From contig NC_082594.1 of assembly GCF_030936135.1 (NCBI RefSeq), positions 129,680,668 to 129,744,667 of the forward strand: DNA of 64,000 nt, written 5' to 3'. Positions 25,401-37,400 of the stretch are shown in pieces (position 1 is the first letter of the stretch; every line of letters begins with the position of its first letter). The position numbers were made by a program, and so were the translations under genes. Origin of the DNA: Gavia stellata (lineage: Eukaryota > Chordata > Aves > Gaviiformes > Gaviidae). Under the pieces are notes generated by a model. The model was not told where the DNA came from. It saw nothing but the letters and a program-made list of their open reading frames with translations, and made no database searches.

Positions 25401-28400
25401 AGGTGATTTGACCAAGGACTTCCTGCCAGTTGGGAGCAGAGCAGGATCCAGGTGTTCCTGGTCAGCTCACTTACTCCAGATGGGCTCTGTGGTGGCTAAC
25501 TTAAGCACCACAGCAAAAATGAGATCTTAGGCTGAGCCCTGCAAATGTTATCTCATTTATTAAAATATCTGGTTCCCTTCTGAATCAGCCCATTCTGGAA
25601 AGTGTTACTACACCGCTGCAAAGAAATGCCAGGTGGCTGGCACCAGAAAAAACTTTCAGCCACTGTCTGCCAGCCTCCTCTGAGGCATGTGAAGCTCCAG
25701 CACCAGTGAACAACATATTAGCACATGCCCTACTTTGGAAGACACCTAACAAGCTTGTTTCTGATGACTCCACAGGGCTTTGGGTACCAAACCTTCCTGG
25801 ATTGAAGGGCTTGTCCATGCCATACTGCACACAAGCCAAGTGAACGTGATCGCAGTAGACTGGGTTTATGGGTCTACAGGAGCCTATCCCTCCGCGGTGG
25901 AAAATGTCACACAGCTGGCCCTCTCTATCTCACAATTCATCAGCAAGCTCCTGGTAAGCTACTGTGCATTTCCGGGGCGGGGGCGGAGCATGGCCAGAGA
26001 CTATCATTCATGCAAACAATCCAGAGAACTGCCTACAACCTGCTGGCTCCAGGAGCTGGACAAGCAAGCCCTTTATTCCAGAGTGAGTGCTGTGTAGCAC
26101 TAAAGAGATTTCTTTTTTCCCTCTCTCTCGGACCAGGCTTGAGCATGCCACTGTTTCTCTTCTTTCTCTTGAGTTTTGACATTTTCTGGAAAAACATCCC
26201 AGTTGTCAGCTGCCTCCCCAGCCTGGAACAAACCTGAAGGATGCCTTGGGTTTTCTCAGGTCCATGCTTCACTGGACAGTTGTCTTCTTCTGCCAGGAAA
26301 TTTTGTCCAGGGAGCTGGAGGGGGTGGGATTTGAGGCTATTTTATATTTGCTTTGGGCTTCAGAGATACTTCACAGTAGCTGGAAATCCCCAGATGTGTC
26401 CCAGTTTGTTCGTGTGCAGCACAGCTGAACACCACTTATGCAATAAGGGTGATACGTCTTTGTGTTAACCAGCTATGCATAAACTCTCCATGTAACGTTT
26501 GCACTGCAGACCCAGGCTGGACAGCATGGGAGTCCCTGGGTATGCACCACGTTGTGCACAGTCACACATCTCCATCCAGAAATATGGCAACCCTTGGAGC
26601 CGCTGTGTCATTACAAGGATGAGGATGGGAGCTGGCGTGGAGGGGGAGAGGACTGTCACCCCTCATTACTGATTAGGTCACACAGTGAACAAATGACTGA
26701 GCTGGACAGTGTCCCCACCACTCATTCTGGGTCTGTGCTGACCTCTAGTCCAGCTACTTAAGGACTTTTTCTGTCCAGCCTCTCCTGCATCATTACACCA
26801 CTTAAGACTGTATTCTCTTCTCGTAAGCCTCAGTACTGCTCCAGGATATGGCCTCATACATTTCAAAGTCAGGATTTTTTCATCTTGCCGCCACGCTCTC
26901 ATGCACCATATGCTCTCCCATTGTATGGTACTGCATCATGCAGACCAGCCTGCAGGCAGCTGAATTCCTGTGGATGAGGTCATCTCACATCAGCTCTAAG
27001 TGGCTGTGCTTCACCTGGCAGTTCAGCCCATGGATAAATCCTTAATCTCTGAAAATATAATCTTAAAATACTAATCAGGATATTGGTACAATGGTGGTAT
27101 AAGAGTAAAAAAAAAAAAAAAACACCAAACAATTTCCTCTGCTTTACTGAGGAAAAGATCATTCACATGGTGAACATGGGTCACTCAGCTGAGAGAGGGA
27201 AATTCAGTCTGAAGCAAGCTGTGGAAAGAGAAGCTACAGGCTATGTAGTTAGGAACAAGAGCATCGGACTGACCTGATTAGAGTTGGATTTGCATCTGTG
27301 GACCTGAAGAAAGACTCTGAAAAACAGAAAGGGCAATACCCATCATTCCCACATCTATTTGGTTCTCTACCATACACCTCAAAAGCAATCCTATATTAGA
27401 AGTGTTACACAGTTGCTGTGTGGGCTGGGACAGGGTATTTCACCTTTCTGCTACAGAAACATTAATTTGTATTATCATCAATCTGCAGGCCCTGGGAGTC
27501 TCAGGGACATCCATCCACATCATTGGGGTAAGCCTCGGTGCGCATGTCGGGGGCCTGGTGGGGCACTTCCATGGCGGTCAGCTGGGACGGATAACAGGTA
27601 TCATAAAACTGAGCCTTGGGTCCTCACCTGCTCTTCAAGGGAGAGAATGAAAGAGCAAGGAAGGGGAGTCATCCATAGTCGTCTTTTAATTGCATAAGGA
27701 CTCATTAGATCCAAGCTTATGGGCTTCTTCCTAGATTCAGAAGAGCCTGACAATGCCTTTCCAGCCATCAGTTCCCTCCATGCCACCAAAAGAGTGTATA
27801 TATTTGCAAAAGGGTCCTTCCACCTCTGCTCCACTCTTCAAATTGGTGCCAGCTTGAACGAATACAAGGCCTCGTGACTTAATGAAAACCCACAACACCC
27901 ACATGTTTTGCTTCCACTTTGTACACCTCTGTGGTTCTTAAAATTAAAGCCCACAATGCATGTCATTGTGGGGGAGCAGCAAGAGTGAGGTGCTCTGCAG
28001 GAAAATGTGAGCTGAGACCCAAGGGGACAGCAAGGTAGGCAGGGAGAGTGGCCTCACTGACAAGTCCTACCATATCAGGGCAAGGAGAGCAGAGCAGGTC
28101 CAGTGACAGGAGCCAGGGTTACCCACAGTCCAGTGATCGCCAGACAAGTCTGTAGCGATGAGGCAAGCCCAAGGTCGACCCAGAAAGTCAGCAAGATAAA
28201 AGCAGGACCAGCAGGACACAGGGCTGGGCATGGCATCCATCCCTACAACACAGCTCAGGCAAGGACCAAAGGCAAGAGCCTCAGCCAATGTTGGGAGACC
28301 CCAGATGAGGCTTCTTGCTGTTCTCTCCCACAAGTCAGCTGTTTTCACAGTGGGCTGGTCTAAGGACACCCAGTTGTACCAAATCAGAGCTGACCTTAAA

Positions 28401-31400
28401 CACAGAAAGCCAGACTCCTGGGTGTGAGGAAGAGGTTGCAGTGGGGGAATTATGCAGAAAGATGGTTAGAGGCTGATCACGGCATACAGAGCTTTTTTGT
28501 TCACTCAGGGCCTGGTCAGCCTTTAGGTATGGAGCATGAATAGAGGTCACAGAATCATTTAGGTAAGAAGGGACCTTGGAAGGTCTGTAGTCCACCCACC
28601 ACACACCCCCCCCCTCAAAGCAGGGCTGCCTTCTAAGTCAGATCAGGTTGTCGAGGGTCTTGCAAAGTTCTGGGAATCCCCAGGGATGGAGATTCATTTT
28701 GATAGGAGAGAAAATGCCACCCAGAAGGAAAAGACATAAAGGCACCAGTGGAGTGACCACAGCTCCCAGTCTGCCTCAGCCCATGCTGGTCTGTCTCACA
28801 GAGGTATCCTCAAGGAGGGTCTCACTGCACACTCAGCAGGACAGTCCAGAGAAATGTTGGTTCAGCCTTCACATGTCAACAGCTACCCACACTGGCTGAA
28901 ATGCAGGCATTTCTTAACAGGAGCTGAGTTTCATGCCAGGCCCTTTTTTAAGCTGTGAATCAAAGTTTGTATTAGGAGGGACTTGGAGTAACCGCTCTCC
29001 TGCGCCAGGATTTTATGATCAGCAACATATTCAGACACTTTCCCAGGAAACCATGGTAATTAACTTCAGACTCAGAGAGTCTTCCCTTTATGTTGTCTAC
29101 ATGTAATAAAAGCTCTGTAGGTTTATTTATTCATTAATTTTTAACTCTGCTAGAAGACAACCCTTTTTCTACATTCCTGATTGTCCTATGATTTCATAGG
29201 CACACTGGGCATCACAGGTTCCAGTTCAGAATTAGGAGCCTGAAGACAGGTGGAATTAGACCCAAGATATGTCTGATCTCATCTCCTGCCTCCTCACACG
29301 CACGCATACATGCACAGAGGCATGTGATCCCAGAGCCATAATTTGCTGAAGTGTTTTCAGTCACCTAAAAAGAGCTGTAGAGCAAAACCAGAGTGAGTCT
29401 CAGAGATCAGAGCACAGACTTTATTTTTGTGAAGCGAGTTTCTTTAACCCATGCCTGTCCCTGCAGATACCTCCCTGTGCAGGAAAGCAAATGGTAAAGG
29501 AACTGGAATGAACAGCCCATATCCAAAACTGCTGAAGAGCAATTTGTTTCAATACTTGCAGAGGAAATGAAAAAGCCTGAACGAATTCCATTGCATACAG
29601 TATAGCCTCAGTGAATAGTTTTCTTAGCTACTGAGGATGTACATCTCAATGGAGTTTATGCAGCTTGTGCTTGGAGGAGGTAGGCATGGAGAATAGAGCA
29701 TAGAAACGTGCTTGCCTCAGAGCTGTGCTAGAATTGACTGCTGGTCATCTTAGGTGTTTCTCCCTCTTCAGGAAGAACATCAAGCTATACCAAATAACAC
29801 TTTTCAGTATCTCTTAAAACCTTTAACTAAAACTTGGTCTGTAGAAGTAGGTGGGGAACCTCTCAGCTTTTTGTATGTGTCAAGATCAAAGAACACAGAA
29901 GAAAAATTAAAGCAGTAAATTCTTCTGACTACTTGTCCCATTATTAGCTTTTGTTTATAGAAAGAACACGGAAGAATTTTTTTTCCTTCTTTCCCTTTTC
30001 CTCCTTCTCTCCCCCCCTCACAAATGCGGACACATCAGTTTGTATATTGCTGATGTCGCCTTCTCCATAGAGAATTAATGGGACTGAGTCCAAGGCAGTG
30101 AAACTGGCCAGCTCTGAGTCTAAGTGGCATGTGGAGCAGAGCTGCTTCTTAAATAATTGTTGCCTGGGGATTGAAAAAAAATCTTGTGAAAATCCATGAA
30201 AAGTGAACAGGATATACCTCAGACAGAGCAACAAAAAAAAAATCTTTAACCTGTTCCTTGGTATTGCAAGGATTATTTTCTGTATTCCTCTGACTCCCCA
30301 GAAGTTGCTCTAGGAGCAAGTTTTAGGCAAAAATGTAGATGTTTGCTTAAGGACTCAGTTTTATTTGTGGGGAGAGGGCTTAGAAGCCTCTTTGTTTTAA
30401 GGATTTTTGACAGTATCAAACCTTTGTAACGCTTGGATTGGTTAATTCCTGGGATGCTGACTTCATCACCTAACTGATGCCGTTCAATGACATTTCTCAG
30501 ACTGTAGTGCTAATACAGATGACAGTAAAATTAGGGAAGGTGTTACAAGTTTGATTCTCTTTCTCCAAAAATCCAAAAGACACTCTGCACCCACTCTCTC
30601 AGAGCTGTTTGAAGCTCAGTCATGACTTTACAGCCTAGAAACTTGAGGTACAAAAATGCTAAAGGGTAGTGGAACCGCAGAGGACAAGGTAAGGAAGTTG
30701 TAGTGGAAGTTAGCAGGGGCAGAAACCATTCTGCACCATAATCAGTGCAACCTGGGAATAATTTATCACTTCTGCCTAGCAATGTTTTTAAAGTTTTGGA
30801 TAAAATAACTGGTCCAGAAATAAGAAAGAGAGGGGCTGAAGAGCACTTGTTGAGACGTTTGATTTTGTTACAGGCCTGGATCCTGCAGGCCCTAAGTACA
30901 CCAGAGCCAGCCCTGAGGAACGTCTGGATCCTGGGGATGCCCTCTTTGTGGAAGCTATTCATACGGATACTGACAGTAAGCTGGCTTCCATCTTCTTTGG
31001 CCTGTGCTTCTGTTCCTCCTGCCATCATTATTGCTGGTCATTGTCCCTTTTTTGCCAGATTACCATGAGTTCAGATTCACTCTGAGGAAGTTTCTTGATT
31101 AGATAGGCTTTAATGATGAATTCATTTCATGATGAATTCAATTCCCTCATTCATGAATTCATCCATACCCCAGAGCACTTCAAGCAACAGACAGGTGGAG
31201 GTTAGACAGAGGCCAATCTTCCAGCAAATATTTCTTCCTTAACCTTGCTACAGCAGAGTGAATTTATGCAGAACCAGCTGAGCATGGCTTTTACTGCCTG
31301 GAAGGCATTTAAATGTCTAGTCTCACTTTGCTTTTTCCCACCTGACCTAAGAAAGGTGCCACTGCGAGTGCTGGTGGAAAATCACAGAGTCAAACCAACA

Positions 31401-34400
31401 ACTGGTGCAACAGCAGAGTAACTTTTCTAAAGCACTTGGGGTCTATGCAGGCAGAACACGTGCTGAAGAATAACGTGGTGCCTTTGAGTCGCACCTCTTG
31501 CCTGGAGATCACAAAAATCTCTACCAACATAACTCTCAATCATGCCTCATAATCCCACATTAAGGTTGCGGTCAGTTTTGTTCTCCTTGACACAGACTCA
31601 AGAACATGAATCACGAGGTGGTGATTAAGCCGCAGTTCCCAGTAATTTTGATGGCAGGGCCTGGAGCACTCTGCTCAAGGTCCTGCACAATGCAGGCATG
31701 TAGGAACAAGAAATCTGTCCTTGCTGTCTCCAGCACTGGAGCTGGGTGCAGCACTACTAATGTTCAATCAGTTATTGGGGTCTGTCATACCCCATGTAGG
31801 GTAAAGCCTACAGAAGAGCCAAGTGTGAGTATGAAGTGGCATTTCACCTCCTTTCAGATTTTGGGATCCGGATTCCTGTAGGCCACATCGATTATTTTGT
31901 CAATGGAGGCAAAGATCAGCCAGGATGCCCCCGATTCATCTCTGCAGGTGAGAACACTCTGTGACCAAAGGGCTTTCATGGCCATTTAGCAGCCTGTGAA
32001 ACTGCTGTTTGGCAACCAGCTCCTGATACAGTCAGGGCAGACTTCAAAGCAAGACAACATGTATTTGTAAAAGACATATGGCAGCAGAGCTTCATGGCCC
32101 ACATCTTCTCTCAGCAGTTCAACAAGCAGCTGAAATTAAAATCACATACAGCTCAAGAGTCTTGGCAGCACCGCTGTCAAGAGATGTGATTTTGGTGACA
32201 CTTCTGTATGAGCCAAAACTCTAGCATCAGCAGAGTTTGTATCAACAAAGAAAACATTTTTGCTAGAAAGGCTCTTAGGTACTGCTAGTAAAAGCTTCTT
32301 TTTGTTTTCATGCTGCAAGCTGTGTCTATGCTTAGAGAGACAGCTTGTATGACTGCTGCCCTTTCCTTCTAGAGAATAGGACTTTAAACAGTAAATAGTG
32401 TGGATAAATACTCAAATATGTTCTGGATGAGCCAGCTGCATTGAGGGTCAGGTTACAGGGGACACCTATGGTACCTTACTTCCCATAGCTGGGGTCCCAG
32501 TACAGGTGGGAGTCAAAGCTGTTGTATCCCCTTGCAGAGAGCCTGGGGCACCATCGATGGTACACTGATGAAGCCATTGCAGCCCTGTGGTCCCCCTCTT
32601 TTGAGGGACTTGGTTAGTCTGGGAGATACACCTCTAACTTCCTGTGTAACTTCTCTTGCAGTGGGATCTGGGCTTGTAGTCACAGAGATGCTCTGCAAAA
32701 TGTTATTAATGGGAAAGGGATCACTGCAGAATCAGAGTGCTTTTTGACTCTCAGTTCCTTGGGAACATGCAAAAAGATTGAGGCCAACAGAAAGGCTCAT
32801 GGCTGCTTTTCTCTGGGTGCATTTTTTTCTTGCAGGCTATAAGTATCTGATCTGTGATCACATGAGGGCAGTACATCTCTATGTCAGTGCCTTGAAACAT
32901 TCCTGTCCGATTGTGGCATTCCCCTGTGCAAGTCATCAAGATTTTTTAACCGGCCGTTGCCTGGACTGTGTTGACCCCTTCCTGTTCTCCTGCCCCAGAA
33001 TAGGTACAGTACCAGCATGAGACCTGAGCAGATGACAATACATTCCTGATGGGTGTCAATGCAGAGGACAGTACGCAGTTCAGATTTCTCTGAGCAGGAT
33101 TTGCTTTGGATCTCTTTGGGGATAGTGAGAAGCTGTTTAATTTTCAGGCTTCTATAGAGAAGCTCTAAAAGCTCATATATTGCCCAAGGTAGAACACCAA
33201 AATCTTGAACATTTCTGATCTTTAAACATTTCATAGGGCCCACAAATGAGTTGAAAGAGAGACTCCAGAATCACCTAATAAGTGGGCAATTAGCTCAAAA
33301 AGTGTCTTGTTTAGAGAAGCAGCTGGAAATTTTAGCCCAAGCCTGAAGTCCCATTCTTCTACAAACCACTCACTGTTCCTGTGTTGTCTCCTTCTCATAA
33401 ATTCCTGCCATGGCCACCCCAAAGATGAACTCCCTGGAATGGGAGAAGTTAATAGTTGCCTCTTTTAGGCTTCTGAAACTGGGCTGTACCACGAGGAGAG
33501 AAAGTGTCCTCTGGTGCTGTTTGCAGTCTGGTACCAGAGGAATATAAGGAGAGGCCTCCTTTGATATAGGTGCTGTCAGATCAGCCACCCTTTCCCCATC
33601 TCACCAAGCCACATTGTCAGCTAGTCAGTGGTGCAGGCCTTAGGTTATGGTGGTCTTCTCACTTGACCAAGAAATTCAATTTCCCAGCATCTTGTGTTTG
33701 CATTGTTGTTTACATCAGCACTAAGTTCCTGACTTGGTAGTCTTTAGTCCTGCTCATTTTGCACAGTTGCAACTGATGACATAGTTTGTTAGCAGAGGAA
33801 TGACCCCACCAAGAGGGAACGTTAACTTGTTGAACAGATGCCACAAACCTGTACTTGTTCTGATTTGCACTGGTATAGAAAAGGGTCTTGTCCTCCAAGA
33901 CAGTGCAGTGGGGTGGGGTGAGTGGAGGTGAATTGGGACCAATTATATTTCTGCTCTGGCTCATTCATGGCTTTCCCTGCACTGGCTTTATTTCCTCCTG
34001 CAGGCCTGCTGGAGCAGGCAGGTGTCAACATGAAAAAGCTGCCCAAGGAAGTGAAAGTTTATTTAATGACCAGTCCCTCAGCCCCATTCTGTGGTAAGTA
34101 GCATGAGAAAAAAACGAGTCAGAAGGGTGTTGACCAAATGTGACAGGTCCTTTGGGGAGGCCAGGTAGTTAGAACCCGCCATCACCATCAGAATCAGCTG
34201 CTGTGGCCCAGAGGGTCTGAGATGCACAGCTGAAGAGCAATAACCCTACACATCTCCCCTATAAAGCCCTTTCCAACGGATTTATTAGTGTGGGCAGAGC
34301 CCTGGATTAACACAGCCACGTGGCTTCAGGACTGAAGTAAAGGGTAGTGAAAGTGCCTGTCTGTTTACACTGGCCTATGCAGACCTGACCCCTGTGCCTC

Positions 34401-37400
34401 TCGAAGTACAGAGACTAGTTTCTTTCTTATGTCTGTTTGATCTTCTTTCTGCTGCTGGGGCCAGGGAATGAGTGCTAGAGGCCGGCTTTTTGGCAGGGGT
34501 AGGTCCAACCGATAGTACCTGCCCTCACTCCCACATACTTTGCCTCTTGCTCAGTCCATCACAGCCTGGTTGAGTTCCACTTGCAGAAGAAAAGAAACAT
34601 AGTCACCAGCGTTGAGATCACTTTCTACAGCAACAGCACCAAGGACACAGTGAAGATCACCATGTGAGTGACAGTGCATTCTTCTGGCCTGTTTTTTCCC
34701 AGATCCATGTGTAAGGATTTTTATCCAGGTCCAGGAAAGGCACAATAATAGCTCATGTCCCTGAGTGCAGTCACTGTGTGATGAACCACAACCTTTCTTC
34801 TTGAGTCCCGCCACATTTACCTTAAATGCTCTCGAGAATCAGGCATGTGCTACCATTACTCCGTAACCCTGGCTAGGTCCACCTCTTCCCTGAGAGCACA
34901 AAGCAATAGGTATACTCCGGGATCCCCAAATTTGCATACTTTGGTGTTGCTACACTGGTTCCTTTTCTACACCATACCCTTGCCTGGTGCCAATTCAAGC
35001 CGCAGTCACGGTCAGATAGTTATTAACCCTACTCTGCCAGTCAGAGATGGCTAGAGCAAGATCCCATCCACCAGAGGTTCCAAACTGATGGACTTGGTGG
35101 CTTAGACGTTTCTCTTGATGCCCAATAGGACAGCAGTTGCAAAGAGGAGACAAGTGCATCTCTGCACAGTCAGAAACGTGTTCAGTAGCTTGTTGCCTCT
35201 GTAGTAAAGCAGCAAAGTTCTCAGGCTCCCATTGTAGGGAAAAGTCCAGGGGACAAGACCACACGTGTAGACAGACAGAACTCTCTTGAAAGCACCACCC
35301 TCCTCCAAACTGTATCTGAGTTAAAGGATCAGACTCAGGCTCCTGTTCCACAGCCCTTGCCACAAGGGGATCTCCCCACCACAGAGAAGTTCCCCAGAAG
35401 AAGTCTTCCTCACTTCTTCCTACTGCCCACTGCTGTGGCCTGGGAACTGCAAAGTAGACAAGCAGCTAGCACGTGCTGCTGGCTGCCTCAGGAAGCAGGA
35501 AAACAGTCTGCTAAAAAGCCCCAGCCAGCTCTGCTGGGATCAGAGGGGTTCCAGCGCTGGGTCCCACAGTCCTTACTGCTAAGCCAAAACATTGTGACCT
35601 GAAGCTAATTGTGTTGCTGCTTCAGTCACATCCAGGAGGTAGGGGTGGGAACCAGGGAAGGGGAAGCCACACTCTAGGGTGCTCTCCAGTGTGACATAGC
35701 TGCTTGGTCACAGATTTCCAGCCAAGCACTGCAATGTGGAGTTTGTACGCCAGCCTGATGGAGCTCAGTCTGTTCAACACCTGCCCGGCTTGGAAGCCAA
35801 AACTGCCTTTTCCAAAGATGCAGGAGGGAGGAAATAGTAACACCTAGGTCAAGTCAGGACCCGTACAGCACTTCTTTTTGCAGTTGTCGGACACAGCGTT
35901 TGATAGGTGTCCAGCAGGACGCATGTGAGGGAAAGGCTGCCTGGGGAAGAGAGACAGGCAGGCAACCCCGAGGCTTTGCTGTACCCTTGAGTTTTAATGA
36001 GACAGTAGAGTTATAGCAGGGTAACCTATCCAGAGACACCCTACCCTGGCAGCACAGCAGCTGTGTTTCGTTTAAACGCCTTCCTAGGAAGCAAAAGGCT
36101 AAACCGAAAAACTTGCTTACAGCAATAAAACTACAGATTTGAGAGTGTATGTGAAGATACCCCTTTTAATTCACACTGTAGCAAAGAGCAAAGAAACTTC
36201 CCTGCTCTAGGCAAAGCTCAGCCCTCCACTGCAGTCAAGCTCAGAGTGGTGAACAGGCATCTAAACATAGATTCTCACATCGCAGTTCAGACACTGATTG
36301 ATCATTGACTTATTTCAGGTGATCGCCTTGCATATGCGGCATCCTGCGATTCCCTGGAAATGCACAGGGACTTGGGACTATTCAGCCAGTCACATACCTT
36401 CAGCAAGTGACTCACACAGTTATGTCTTGCCTCACACTGCCCTTCTCCTCTCCCAAATATCAATTCTGATCTCGCTCCTTGGGATGCTGTTACCCCCTCC
36501 CACATTGCTCAGAGTGCCTCAAGAGACATGTCCCCGAGCCCTACAGCTGCCATGGGGCTGACAGAGTAAGGAAGTTGTTACACGGCACACTTCCCAGCTG
36601 CATTGCCATTGCTTACACATCACACAGCATATCCCCCATATCCAAGAAAACATACTTCTGAAGCCAGCCAAGAGTCCTACATCCATCCAAAGGTTGTGTG
36701 GGGTTGGACCAAATGTCAGTCCCAGGAGTGACTTTCTTCAACCTGCTTAACCTTGCTGTGTTCCTCTGTCCACGGGCAGGGCTGGATCCTGCCCGTGGAC
36801 AATATGCAGTAGAGAGATGGCCTCCCCTCTCTTTGTTTTCCATTTTCTATCTATTATTCACCTTTATAACCACAACTTCATGATGTTTCCTGTTTTTGGC
36901 AGCTTCAAGCCAGACACAGTCAGACGCACTAAATCTCCAGCATCTACCACTGCAGTCTAAGGGAGAGACTGGATGTACTGGTTTAGGTTGGCCACTCTAG
37001 CCTAGGAGGACGCGGGGTGCAGCTGTCAGCCCACTCCCAGGAGCAACTTTGGTTAGCAGAATTGTAGGCTCTTCCTGACCCTTTTGTCACCTCCACCCTT
37101 TCCCTACCATCAAGTTTCTGATCAGACAGTCACCCAGGTGCTTCTGGGTTTGCCCTGAGTCAGCTACACGCATATTCTTCATGAGCACAAGGAAATCGAT
37201 GCTCTCCAGGCTCTTAGAGGTGCCAAGTAGATCAAGCATAAAGAACACCCATTGGACGGACTCCACAGAAGGGAGGTGGCCCACCTACCTAAAATGGCTG
37301 GGCAGCACCCCTTCGTACCACACGGCCAACTGGGCTCTGGTCATTGGCTGTTTACCCAACCTCTGGCACTTCTCAGTTCGTGTTACCTGGGTAAGAGCAT

